A stretch of 64,000 nucleotides of DNA from Parundibacterium terreum (GTDB taxonomy: Bacteria > Pseudomonadota > Gammaproteobacteria > Burkholderiales > Burkholderiaceae_D), in contig NZ_BMED01000003.1 of NCBI RefSeq assembly GCF_014636315.1, positions 620,001-684,000 of the forward strand. The letters run 5' to 3'. Position numbers and translations under genes: made by a program. The notes beneath the pieces were generated by a model that saw nothing but the letters and a program-made list of their open reading frames with translations, was not told the origin of the DNA and ran no database searches. Positions 8,610 through 19,676 of the stretch are shown piece by piece. Each line of letters opens with the position of its first letter. The stretch's first letter is position 1.

Positions 8610-10409
8610 GTGATACCGCAAAGTTTTATCCAGGATCTGCTGGCCCGCGTTGATATTGTCGACGTGGTGGGCAAGTACGTCCAGCTCAAGAAGGGCGGCG
8701 CAAACTACATGGGTTTGTGCCCCTTCCATAACGAAAAATCTCCCAGTTTTACTGTCAGTCCCACCAAGCAGTTTTATCACTGCTTCGGCTGCGGAGCGCA
8801 TGGCACGTCCATCGGCTTCCTGATGGAATATTCGGGCATGAGCTTTGTCGATGCAGTAAAGGATCTGGCGCTGAACAACGGCATGATCGTGCCGGAGGAA
8901 GACAAGCTGCTGCCTGCGCAGCGCGCCGAGGTGCAGGCCAAGAGCCTGGCCCTGAGCGAGGTCATGACCAAGGCTAGCGAGCACTACCGCCATCATTTGC
9001 GCGGCGCATCCACGGCGATTGCCTATCTGAAGAAGCGCGGCCTGACCGGCGAGATTGCCGCCAAATTTGCACTCGGCTATGCCCCTGACGGCTGGGACGG
9101 CTTGCGCGCGGTGTTTCCGGATTATGCCGCGCCCGAGCTGGTGGAGGCCGGCCTCCTGATAGACCGCAGTGACGAAGAAGGCTCCAACCGCAAGCGCTAT
9201 GACCGTTTCCGCGACCGCATCATGTTCCCGATCCGTAATACCAAGGGGCAGGTGATTGGTTTCGGTGGCCGCATACTGGACCAGGGCGAGCCTAAATACC
9301 TGAACTCGCCGGAGACGCCGCTGTTTCAGAAAGGCTATGAGTTATATGGCCTGTTTGAAGCGCGCCAGGCGATCCGTGACGCCGGCTATGTGCTGGTGAC
9401 CGAAGGCTATATGGATGTGGTGGCGCTGGCGCAAATGGGCTTCCCGCAGGCCGTGGCAACGCTGGGCACTGCCTGCACGCCGACGCATGTGCAAAAGCTG
9501 CTGCGGCAGACCGATCATGTGATCTTCAGCTTTGACGGCGATAGCGCCGGCCGCCGCGCCGCGCGCCGCGCGCTGGATGCCTGCCTGCCGCATGCAAATG
9601 ACGACAAGATCATCAAGTTCCTGTTCCTGCCCACCGAGCATGATCCGGATAGCTATATCCGCGAGCTGGGTACCGAGGCCTTCGAGCAGCAGGTGCAGGA
9701 TGCCATGCCCTTGTCGCAGTTTTTCCTGAAGGAAGTGGCGGCGGATAATGATCTTGGCACAGCCGAGGGCAGGGCCAAGGCGCAGTTTGATGCCAAGCCG
9801 CTGTTGCAGCAGATGCCGCCTTCCGGCCTGCGCCTGCAGATGGTGCGCAGCCTGGCGAATATGACGCAAACCACGCCCGCCGAGATCGAGGCATTGTTTG
9901 AACTGGCGCAGCCTGTCGCTCGTGCCCGGGTGGCACCGCCGAAATCCAAGCGTAGCGCACCGGTGGGGCTAGAGCGGCAGATCATGCGCATCCTGGTCGC
10001 GCATCCGGTACTGGCCTCCATGATGAATGCCTCTGTATTGGCTGATGCGGCATTGCTGGCGCCGGATGGCGCAGAGATGTTGACGCAGCTCGCCACCATT
10101 GCCTATGGCATGGGGGAGCAGGCCAATTTTGCGGCTCTGGCAGAAAATTTGCGCGCAACCGGTTCTGACTATGATGCGCTGATCGCCGAGATCGCAGAGC
10201 AGACCGAGACCGAGCTGGACGTGGTCAGGCTGGAGCTGACCGGCGCCATACGCCAGATCCGCAAACAGGTGCTGAATGCAGAAATGCAAAGACTGGCCGC
10301 GACCGGCCTGCGAGAAGAAGCCGATATCATTCGTTACCGTGAGGTAATGCAGTTGCAAGATCAGCTACGTAAGCAGGCGGAAGCAGAAGCGGCAGTGCGC
10401 CAGGTATAG
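8610..10409 (+). CDS. dnaG: DNA primase DnaG
   Basis: The 599-residue enzyme makes RNA primers at the replication fork and works with the DnaB helicase. It shows the N-terminal CHC2-type zinc finger (CPFHNEKSPSF...FYHCFGCG, residues about 37-64), the catalytic core with KGQVIGFGGR, the TOPRIM motif (VTEGYMDVVAL) and the metal-binding FSFDGDSAGRRAA. A C-terminal helicase-binding region of about 150 residues follows. The start is GTG at 8610, fixed by the conserved N-terminal MIPQSFIQDLLARVDIVDVV. It precedes rpoD in the classic order, but with a long gap that contains a separate promoter. Confidence 0.97.
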   Translation: MIPQSFIQDLLARVDIVDVVGKYVQLKKGGANYMGLCPFHNEKSPSFTVSPTKQFYHCFGCGAHGTSIGFLMEYSGMSFVDAVKDLALNNGMIVPEEDKLLPAQRAEVQAKSLALSEVMTKASEHYRHHLRGASTAIAYLKKRGLTGEIAAKFALGYAPDGWDGLRAVFPDYAAPELVEAGLLIDRSDEEGSNRKRYDRFRDRIMFPIRNTKGQVIGFGGRILDQGEPKYLNSPETPLFQKGYELYGLFEARQAIRDAGYVLVTEGYMDVVALAQMGFPQAVATLGTACTPTHVQKLLRQTDHVIFSFDGDSAGRRAARRALDACLPHANDDKIIKFLFLPTEHDPDSYIRELGTEAFEQQVQDAMPLSQFFLKEVAADNDLGTAEGRAKAQFDAKPLLQQMPPSGLRLQMVRSLANMTQTTPAEIEALFELAQPVARARVAPPKSKRSAPVGLERQIMRILVAHPVLASMMNASVLADAALLAPDGAEMLTQLATIAYGMGEQANFAALAENLRATGSDYDALIAEIAEQTETELDVVRLELTGAIRQIRKQVLNAEMQRLAATGLREEADIIRYREVMQLQDQLRKQAEAEAAVRQV

Positions 10410-11048
10410 CCCGGCTTATGTCTTTATTAATAATGACAATGATGTGAAATTTGCAAAAATGTGCTCAAGTTTCCTTGCATTTCATTAATATATTATATAA
10501 ATTTAAGAAGCACTTCGTCGCGGTCTGCCTGGTTTGTGCACATATTGCAGGCACTTGAGATTTCTCGTTTTATGACCAGATAGGTCCTGTTCCTGCTGAT
10601 AAAGTAAGCAACTGCGTAGGCAACTCGCGGGCAGATATGGATGCTTGCACAGCTGCAATTTAGCTGTGCTGAAACAGGTGTGGAAATAGGTGTTTTAAGC
10701 TCCGATGCCGTGTCTTCAAGGTAGTAGCCAGGGGTGGGGCTGGAGGAAAGTCCGGTCTCATGTTATAATTAAAGGCTTTCGATTCAAGGTCTTAGGTTGT
10801 TTCGTTCTTCACAAAACTGATGGTCGGTTGCAATCAATGTTGCCGATCGCTTGACGTTTGTGCCGAATTTGTTGTTTAGGCGAGCATTCGTGCTCCTCCG
10901 AGTAACCCGATAACTCCGGTACTTAGGCTAAAAGAAGTTAGAAACATAATTGCTATGCACTGCAGAGCGGTTTGGTCTGGCGGCAGTGCATTGTTGTTTT
11001 TGCTTTCAGCTTTCTGAAGGTGGTCGTAGTACCGGTTGGTTTGATTCA
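10410..11048 (+). promoter_or_regulatory. rpoD leader region with extended -10 promoter and hairpin
   Basis: No gene is supported in this 640-base gap. An AT-rich block (10480-10505) is followed by a perfect 8-bp hairpin GCACAGCT/AGCTGTGC (10647-10669) that has no T run. A good extended -10, TGTTATAAT (10761-10769), would start a transcript near 10776 and give rpoD a 5' leader of about 270 bases. There is no convincing -35. A 14-base string at 10742-10755 resembles a conserved part of RNase P RNA, but the rest of that RNA is missing. Confidence 0.5.
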
Positions 11049-13769
<2,721 letters not shown>

Positions 13770-13777
13770 TGTTATAC

Positions 13778-13808
13778 AATAAGAGTCGGATTTTTTCCGG
13801 CTCTTATT
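13778..13808 (+). terminator. Terminator hairpin after rpoD
   Basis: A 12-bp stem (AATAAGAGTCGG/CCGGCTCTTATT, one G-T pair) with an ATTTTTT loop starts nine bases after the rpoD stop. There is no T run after the stem, so its strength is uncertain, but its place between rpoD and the tRNA fits a terminator. Confidence 0.6.
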
Positions 13809-13871
13809 GATGTGGTTTTGAATACGATTGTGCAGTACGTGGTCAGGCCCGATAAGTGTTTGCAGTAGAAA

Positions 13872-13955
<84 letters not shown>

Positions 13956-13969
13956 TATGTAATTGAATC

Positions 13970-13999
13970 AAGCCTTTGCGATAAAACGCAGAGGCTTTT
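13970..13999 (+). terminator. Terminator inside the left end of the island, copy of the tRNA terminator
   Basis: AAGCCTTTGCG pairs with CGCAGAGGCTT around an ATAAAA loop, followed by six T. It closely resembles the hairpin that follows attR at 30213-30246, so the element seems to carry its own version of the tRNA terminator beyond the att core. Confidence 0.8.
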
Positions 14000-14040
14000 T
14001 TCGTTTGCGCGCCTCCCTCTTTTGTTCAAAAACTGGCCTT

Positions 14041-14060
14041 TGCCGGAAAACTGCCGGAAT
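14041..14060 (+). repeat. Left candidate arm-type integrase site
   Basis: Two TGCCG-boxes sit 11 bases apart (TGCCGGAAAACTGCCGGAAT). The same arrangement recurs in the same orientation near the right end at 30037-30056, with 16 of 20 bases identical. Such paired repeats just inside att sites are typical of arm-type sites bound by the N-terminal domain of tyrosine integrases. This is inference. Confidence 0.45.
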
Positions 14061-14107
14061 GAAACAATCCAGACCAAGCAATTTTTAATTGATTGGAGAA
14101 ACTTGGA

Positions 14108-15133
14108 ATGGCATACATTAAACAACGCGGGGAATACTGGAGAGCTGAAATTCGCCGTAAAGGTCATAAGCCTACTTATCGAACGTTCGACACGCAAAAA
14201 CAAGCCCAACAATGGGCACGACGAATTGAATCGGAGATGGACTCAGGCCTTTATATTGATCGTACCGAGGCAGAACGCACAACTTTGCGCGAGGCTCTCG
14301 AACGTTATAAACGGGAAATCGTGCCGACCAAACGCCATCCTATGCAAGAAGTTGGCCGAGTGGATAGGTGGTTGAGAAATGATCTTTGCCATAGAACGTT
14401 GGCTAAATTAAAGGGAGCTGATTTCGCGCGGTATCGAGATGCCAGGCGAGAACAGGGGAGGGCTGAAAATACCATTCGTCTCGAACTTCAATTAATTAAT
14501 CATATTTTTGAGACCGCGCGTAAAGAATGGGGAATGGAAGGTCTGCCTAACCCGCTAGATAATATTCGAAAACCCAGCGGAAGCCGCGCCCGTGATCGTC
14601 GATTAGTTGAAGGCGAATACGAACAGATATATTCCAGATTATCATCGAGTGGCAACCGTTATGTTGTTCATGCATTTGATCTGGCCATTGAAACCAGCCT
14701 TAGAAAATCTACATTATTCGGACTAAAATGGGAATGGATTAATCTTGAATCTCAAATGATTAAATTTCCGTTTGACGTCAAATCGCCCGGCAATAAAGGG
14801 GTGCCCCAAATCCTTCCAATATCGAAGAAAGCTGTAAGTGTGCTACTCGCTTTGCACCCCAAGGACGTCAATGGCACGTTATCCGAAAATGTGAAAGGCC
14901 TCGTCCTGGACACAACTCCGAACGCCGCGATGTGTATTTGGAAGCTTGCAATGAAGAGTTTGGATATACCAGATCTTCGATGGCACGATTTACGACACGA
15001 GGCGGCGTCGCGTCTATTTGAAAAGGGGATGCATCCTATGGAAGTAGCCAGTATCACTGGTCATAAAAGCATGCAAATGCTGAAGAGATACACGCACTTA
15101 AAACCAGAGTCATTACTTGTTAAGTTGGGGTGA
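14108..15133 (+). CDS. int: Tyrosine-recombinase integrase of the island
   Basis: The 341-residue protein should integrate and excise the island at the CAT tRNA. It has a short N-terminal arm-binding-like segment (MAYIKQRGEYWRAEIRRKGHK), a core-binding domain (about 60-160) and a catalytic domain with the box I arginine (IETSLRKSTLFGLKW), HDLRHEAASR (His and Arg of box II) and the nucleophile in GHKSMQMLKRYTH. The ATG at 14108 follows GGAG; an in-frame upstream codon would add five residues. It starts 153 bases from attL and is transcribed inward. The next small gene begins three bases after its stop. Confidence 0.92.
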   Translation: MAYIKQRGEYWRAEIRRKGHKPTYRTFDTQKQAQQWARRIESEMDSGLYIDRTEAERTTLREALERYKREIVPTKRHPMQEVGRVDRWLRNDLCHRTLAKLKGADFARYRDARREQGRAENTIRLELQLINHIFETARKEWGMEGLPNPLDNIRKPSGSRARDRRLVEGEYEQIYSRLSSSGNRYVVHAFDLAIETSLRKSTLFGLKWEWINLESQMIKFPFDVKSPGNKGVPQILPISKKAVSVLLALHPKDVNGTLSENVKGLVLDTTPNAAMCIWKLAMKSLDIPDLRWHDLRHEAASRLFEKGMHPMEVASITGHKSMQMLKRYTHLKPESLLVKLG

Positions 15134-15136
15134 TAT

Positions 15137-15334
15137 ATGGATGCAGAAAATAAGATAACTGTGGTCGAGATGAGAAAGCGAGCAGATTCCATAATGGCAG
15201 CCGAAGGGAGTTTAAGACTCGAGGGCTTTGTATTGCCCGCCGAAGCACAAAAAATTAATCGTCAATACATAAACGGTGAGATCGATCTTCAGCAGCATAT
15301 AGAGGCTATGCAAGGTCTTTGCGCCAAAGATTGA
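15137..15334 (+). CDS. VbhA-like antitoxin-domain small protein, no Fic toxin nearby
   Basis: The 65-residue protein matches the pattern of the VbhA antitoxin domain: an N-terminal helix with MRKRADSIMAAEGSLRLEGF, then a short turn and QYINGEIDLQQHIEAM. VbhA-type helices block the ATP pocket of Fic AMP-transferases through an S/T-x-x-x-E-G/N motif; here SLRLEG fits that motif. The start has GGGG a few bases upstream and lies three bases after the integrase stop, so the two are cotranscribed. No Fic gene is found in the window. Other small regulators with this fold are possible. Confidence 0.6.
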   Translation: MDAENKITVVEMRKRADSIMAAEGSLRLEGFVLPAEAQKINRQYINGEIDLQQHIEAMQGLCAKD

Positions 15335-15543
15335 GGCGTACCTTCCGCAGTTCGGTCCCCATAGGTCCGGCTACTCCTGCTTGGGCAGGAGCATCTCGGG
15401 GTACGGTGGCCGCACTGCCAACGCACCTCCCACCCTGCGGCGAGAAGCCAAAAACTACACGCCCGGTGTAGTGCGAGTCCCTGATATACTCATGGGTAGC
15501 AAGGGGGCGCGTCGCGCCCCTAACTTATTTCTAGGATGCTCAC
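15335..15543 (+). promoter_or_regulatory. GC-rich structured leader before the restriction-modification genes
   Basis: This 209-base gap is much more GC-rich than its surroundings and full of short inverted repeats: CTCCTGC/GCAGGAG (15374-15391), CTACAC/GTGTAG (15455-15471) and GGGGCGC/GCGCCCC (15504-15520). A possible -10, TATACT (15485-15490), lies just after the second palindrome, which could be an operator. AGGA precedes the methylase ATG. It may encode a small RNA or an autoregulatory region; no known RNA family was recognised. Confidence 0.4.
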
Positions 15544-17391
15544 ATGGCAACAATCGGCTCATTTAACTTAATTCCCCCGGACCAGTGGCTATTTCCCAAT
15601 CACGGTGATGTGATTGATGGCAAACGGCGTGCACAAGAATGGTATGACGCTAAGGGTAGCCATGAAGGGGCTGAATGGCAGATTGAGGAGTTTGTACGTC
15701 AGTGGGCGCTAAAGCAGCTTCTAGACGTTTATAGCTATCCGCCAGAATGGATTGGCGAGCGAATTATTATTGAAGAGTCCGTTAAGATGGGCTCGACCGA
15801 AAAGCAGGCAGATATCTCTATCAAAAATGGGAATCGACGAACATTTTTATATATAGAAGTTAAAAAACGGGGCGCATCTGACGATGAATTTAAGGAGGCC
15901 GAGCGCCAACTTGAAACTTACTTAGCAGCTACTCATACTGCAACGATCGGATTAGTAACTGATGGTGATAGGGTCAAAACGCTTCGAAAGAAAATCGACC
16001 CCAACGATTTTGACTATATTGCTGACCTCCCGTCTTATGGATTGGAGGTTCGTGCCAAAGTTCAGCTCGTACGAGAAATTCCTAAAGGTGATACAAGCCG
16101 AAGCACAGGCCTCAGATTGCTTGATAACGATTACGAACGTGTATTGTTTGATTGCCATAGCGTTGCCCGCGATGTAGATGGACTGCACGCCGATGAAGCA
16201 CTGGACGAGATATGCAAAGTTATTTACACCAAAATTTATGACGAACGGAGTACGACCAAACAGCCGGAAGGCACGGCATTCAGGTTCCAAACTTATGGAG
16301 CAAGTAATGCCTCAGAGGTCGCGTCGAACATCAGGGTAATATACGAAGAAGCTAGAAACGCTGATATCGAAGTTTATTCAAAACGCATTCCAGGCTATGA
16401 GCGCTCAAGGGGTGTATTTAAGACTCAAATTCGCTTATCGGATGCTGCGCTGTATCGAGTAGCCGAGAGGCTCCAAGATTTTTCCCTTATTGATACTAAA
16501 GCCGATATTAAGGGACGCGCATTTCAAAAAGTTCTGGGGCCTGCTATCCGTGCTGGCATGGGTCAATACTTTACACCTGACCCGATTGTTGAGCTCGCAG
16601 TTAATGCAATTCAACCTAAGGCAAGCGAATTAATCCTTGATCCATTTTGTGGTTCGGCGCATTTCTTAACCAAATCGCTCCAATACGTTTTGGATAAGCA
16701 AGGAGCAATGTTAACTCCACATGATTTGCACGAATTTAAGTTCTTCCATTTGCATGGAATTGAGAAATCGGACCGGATGGTTCGAATTGCTATGACCGAC
16801 ATGATGCTTCACGATGACGGACATACTAATATACGAAATCAAGACGCTCTATTAAGTTTCGATAATTATCCGGACATCATTGCGCTTCGGGACGACGGCC
16901 AGGAAGACCCTTCGTTATTTGATGTAATTGTCACAAATCCGCCTTTCGGCAGTATTATGCGCCAAGAAACAATGGAAATGATGGGACGCTTTGTGCTTGG
17001 CCATAAAAAGAAGTCTCTCCCCTTAGAAATACTCGGTCTAGAGAGAAGCATTCAATTTCTAAAACCCGGGGGACGGTTAGCAATTGTATTACCAGAACAC
17101 CTTATGAAAGGGAAGAGTGCATTGTTCGTAAGAAAGTGGCTTGAGACAGTGGTATATGTCAAAGGTATCTTCTTCTTCCCAGAAGAGGCATTTACTCCGT
17201 TTGGCGCAATGGTAAAGACCTGCTTGTGTATTTTGCAAAAGTTGCCGCCGGGAGCAAAATCACACATAAATGATAAAACATTCCTTTGTGAAGTTGAGAA
17301 TTTGGGATACGACGCAACTGGGCGTGCAAAAGGCGGCTCCGAAATTGCGGCAGCCGTTGACGCATTTCACCGCGAGGTAACCTGGGCATGA
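15544..17391 (+). CDS. Fused nuclease-adenine-methyltransferase (type IIB/IIG-like RM subunit)
   Basis: The 615-residue protein combines restriction and modification. The N-terminal domain carries a PD-(D/E)XK-like core: Asp90 in KQADISIK and E105-V-K107 in YIEVKKRG, as in HsdR N-terminal domains. The C-terminal part is an N6-adenine methyltransferase: GRAFQKVLGPAIRAGMGQYF, SAM motif DPFCGSAHFL (about 366-375) and catalytic NPPF (465-468). No helicase motor is present. Together with a separate S subunit overlapping by four bases, this matches the BcgI layout (RM subunit plus S subunit), which cuts DNA around its site. The assignment rests on architecture only. Codon use is AT-richer than the backbone. 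Confidence 0.82.
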   Translation: MATIGSFNLIPPDQWLFPNHGDVIDGKRRAQEWYDAKGSHEGAEWQIEEFVRQWALKQLLDVYSYPPEWIGERIIIEESVKMGSTEKQADISIKNGNRRTFLYIEVKKRGASDDEFKEAERQLETYLAATHTATIGLVTDGDRVKTLRKKIDPNDFDYIADLPSYGLEVRAKVQLVREIPKGDTSRSTGLRLLDNDYERVLFDCHSVARDVDGLHADEALDEICKVIYTKIYDERSTTKQPEGTAFRFQTYGASNASEVASNIRVIYEEARNADIEVYSKRIPGYERSRGVFKTQIRLSDAALYRVAERLQDFSLIDTKADIKGRAFQKVLGPAIRAGMGQYFTPDPIVELAVNAIQPKASELILDPFCGSAHFLTKSLQYVLDKQGAMLTPHDLHEFKFFHLHGIEKSDRMVRIAMTDMMLHDDGHTNIRNQDALLSFDNYPDIIALRDDGQEDPSLFDVIVTNPPFGSIMRQETMEMMGRFVLGHKKKSLPLEILGLERSIQFLKPGGRLAIVLPEHLMKGKSALFVRKWLETVVYVKGIFFFPEEAFTPFGAMVKTCLCILQKLPPGAKSHINDKTFLCEVENLGYDATGRAKGGSEIAAAVDAFHREVTWA

Positions 17392-18218
17392 AAACATTAA
17401 CTAAAGTTCGCCACGAGCTTCAAAAAGCTGGTCGGTGGGACATTGATTTTCACTTGCCAGCTGAGGGGATTAAGAAATTTCCTGCATCTTTGCTTAAACG
17501 CGTTGATGAGGTTGCCTCAATAGTTAAAGATAAGCGGGACCCCGGACGTGCCCCGGATGAAACATTCCAGTACATCGATATTTCAAGTGTGGATATTTCA
17601 GTCGGAGCAGTTGTCAATCAGCAAGACGTTGAAGGATCAGAAGCGCCATCTCGCGCTCGTAAGGTTGTCCGTGCATTTGATCTCCTGATATCGACGTGCA
17701 GGCCCACACGCGGGGCAATAGCTGTTGTGCCTGTCAATTTGCACAACGAGGTAGCTTCGACCGGTTTTTCCATTATTAGGCCTAGAAATGGTGTAAATCC
17801 GTTTTATTTGCAATATGCGTTGCGCTTGCCAAGTACGCTGGAACAGTTTCGTAAATGGAGCACTGGCTCAAGCTATCCTGCCATCCTGGATGAGGATGTG
17901 GCGAAAACGTTAATTCCGGTTCCGTCGCCGGAGGAGCAGGACCGAATCGCCAGCTTGGTAGTGAATGCACTCCGAGCTCGTGAAGGAGATATTCGCCGGG
18001 CCAATGGCGTTTGGGGCCGGACCTTGGAGACGATAACAGCTAGCTTGACAGGTAGTACGGCTGAGATATCACCTATTGAAGGAGACGACGCTAACACCTC
18101 AGTAGAGAGTACGCCTTATGATATCGACGCCATTGGGGCGCTAATTCGTTCTCTGCCTAGCTTACGAACCGACAAGAATACCGGAGAGGACCTAACTTTA
18201 GATTTAGGGGGCTCCTAG
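17388..18218 (+). CDS. Specificity (S) subunit of the restriction-modification system
   Basis: The 276-residue protein overlaps the nuclease-methylase stop by four bases (ATGA). It has one target-recognition domain of HsdS type: an early YIDISSVDI, a central LLISTCRPTRGAIAVV, STGFSIIRP, and the end-of-domain sequence IPVPSPEEQDRIASLV leading into a helix. With one recognition domain instead of two, it should dimerise or make a BcgIB-like complex. The last 60 residues are acidic and low in conserved features. The DNA site cannot be read from sequence. Confidence 0.8.
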   Translation: MKTLTKVRHELQKAGRWDIDFHLPAEGIKKFPASLLKRVDEVASIVKDKRDPGRAPDETFQYIDISSVDISVGAVVNQQDVEGSEAPSRARKVVRAFDLLISTCRPTRGAIAVVPVNLHNEVASTGFSIIRPRNGVNPFYLQYALRLPSTLEQFRKWSTGSSYPAILDEDVAKTLIPVPSPEEQDRIASLVVNALRAREGDIRRANGVWGRTLETITASLTGSTAEISPIEGDDANTSVESTPYDIDAIGALIRSLPSLRTDKNTGEDLTLDLGGS

Positions 18219-18554
18219 TTCCAAAGAGGTGGCAGGCCAACCGCAAAGCGGTTGATCCGCCGCCCGCGGCCCCTCTCATGCGGATAAGCCCTTGAGGTAT
18301 TCACACTAATCTTTTGATTTATTAGCACTTGTGTGCCTAAGAATTCACATTAAAGAACTTGTAATCATCAGGTGGCCAGCTGGAAACCGGCAGAGTCGGC
18401 ACGAATAAACTCAAGTACTTAGCCTAGCCCTTGCCGGCCGGGCTTTTTGTTTTCTGAATTTATATGGTTACGTAGGTTTTTACAAGCTGGAGTCGTAGAT
18501 CACTAACTTGATTAAACTTGATTCGAGTGTCTTATTAAGGTATCCTATTAGAAT
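18219..18554 (+). promoter_or_regulatory. Gap with a terminator and promoter for the XRE/ImmA gene
   Basis: Just after the S-subunit gene is a GC-rich block with the palindrome AACCGC-AAA-GCGGTT (18239-18253). Further on are a terminator-like hairpin (18426-18450) and a promoter: TTGATT (18518-18523), 17 bases, TATCCT (18541-18546). The hexamer is part of a direct repeat ACTTGATT AA ACTTGATT. The predicted start of transcription is within a few bases of the ATG at 18555, so the mRNA may be nearly leaderless, in line with the lack of a ribosome site. Confidence 0.45.
18426..18450 (+). terminator. Terminator-like hairpin after the RM genes
   Basis: AGCCC pairs with GGGCT around a GC-rich inner palindrome (GCCGGC) and is followed by TTTTTGTTTT. 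It lies about 200 bases after the S-subunit stop and before the next gene. Confidence 0.7.
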
Positions 18555-19676
18555 ATGCAAAAGACCTTACACAGTTCCACAATCAAAGCTGCCCTAGTCG
18601 AGCTCGGATGGTCACAAAAGGAGCTGGCGGAAAAGGTTGGCGTAACTGCCCAAGCAGTCACAAACTGGATGAAGGGCAGTGATTTCCCTCGTCCAGATAA
18701 GTTGCTCAAACTGGCAATGTTACTCAAGCTAAACTTCACAGAATTGGTTGCGCCTGAGGCAAACTCCCCCATAGTCGCATTCAGAAAAAAGGCCGGCGCA
18801 AAGACTACTGATGCCCATCGATTAAAGGCAATGGCAATGGGGGCCATGCTTAAGCCACTAGTCCCTTACCTTCCCAAACTAAAAGCGTTACGCACAAAAA
18901 TTAATGCACCATCTCTAGAATATCGCGCAATGCAGAATGCTGCTAAAGCGGTACGCGAAAAGCTTGGTATTGGGATGCAGGCACCACTTCTCTATCAGCA
19001 CATCATCGGTGAGTTTGCTGCTAACGATGCCATTATCGTACCGGCAATGTGGGGCCAAAAACTTAGGCATGAGAATGCTCTGCATATATTATTACCGGAA
19101 GAACAGGTTACGTTCATTTACTTGAACCTCGATACCCATATTGAGGACTTCAAATTTTGGATGGCTCACGAACTTGCCCACGTCTATACACCGGAACTTG
19201 CTGGAACGGAAAATGGCGAAGATTTTGCCGATGCATTTGCCGGAGCTCTGCTCTTCCCCGAAGATGTAGCTGAAGGTGCGTATAACGAAGCATTGAAAAA
19301 GCACACTCAACACAGCGAGCTTGGGGTGCTTCAGCGGTATGCAGCGAAGCACCAAATTTCAATGTACACCGTATATTGCGAGATAGAGAACTATGCTGAG
19401 GCAAATGGTCTTCCAAAGCTAAAAACGAAGCAACAAGAGATTCACGCAGCGAGAAACGGGAACCGAGGAGAATTGGTTAGTGAAATTCTTTTCAAACCGT
19501 TGCCTCCAGATCCTAGTGCGTTGATTGCGTGTGCACAATCAATTTTTCAGTCGCATTTTTTTGAAGCTATGCGTCGTATGCTTCGGGAAAACGGAACAGG
19601 GGCTGGTTATCTTCAGCAGGTGCTTGACGTCAGCATTCACGACGGAGCAGCACTTCACGCAGAGTTGCTCCGTTGA
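18555..19676 (+). CDS. XRE-type HTH protein with ImmA/IrrE metallopeptidase domain
   Basis: The 373-residue protein starts with a helix-turn-helix (residues about 8-60: LGWSQKELAEKVGVTAQAVTNWMKG). A zinc peptidase domain follows, with HELAH at 205-209 and the third-ligand segment EDFADAFAGALLFP at 222-235. In this family the peptidase cleaves a repressor or itself after a signal (ImmA in ICEBs1, IrrE in Deinococcus). Here the DNA-binding and peptidase parts are fused, so it may both repress and respond. Its stop overlaps the TTG start of a PIN-domain gene, which gives the usual antitoxin-before-toxin order. Confidence 0.85.
   Translation: MQKTLHSSTIKAALVELGWSQKELAEKVGVTAQAVTNWMKGSDFPRPDKLLKLAMLLKLNFTELVAPEANSPIVAFRKKAGAKTTDAHRLKAMAMGAMLKPLVPYLPKLKALRTKINAPSLEYRAMQNAAKAVREKLGIGMQAPLLYQHIIGEFAANDAIIVPAMWGQKLRHENALHILLPEEQVTFIYLNLDTHIEDFKFWMAHELAHVYTPELAGTENGEDFADAFAGALLFPEDVAEGAYNEALKKHTQHSELGVLQRYAAKHQISMYTVYCEIENYAEANGLPKLKTKQQEIHAARNGNRGELVSEILFKPLPPDPSALIACAQSIFQSHFFEAMRRMLRENGTGAGYLQQVLDVSIHDGAALHAELLR

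Noticed and set aside
10742..10755. RNase P RNA gene
   Set aside because: Only a 14-base match exists; the following conserved GGCUCC and the partner helices are missing.
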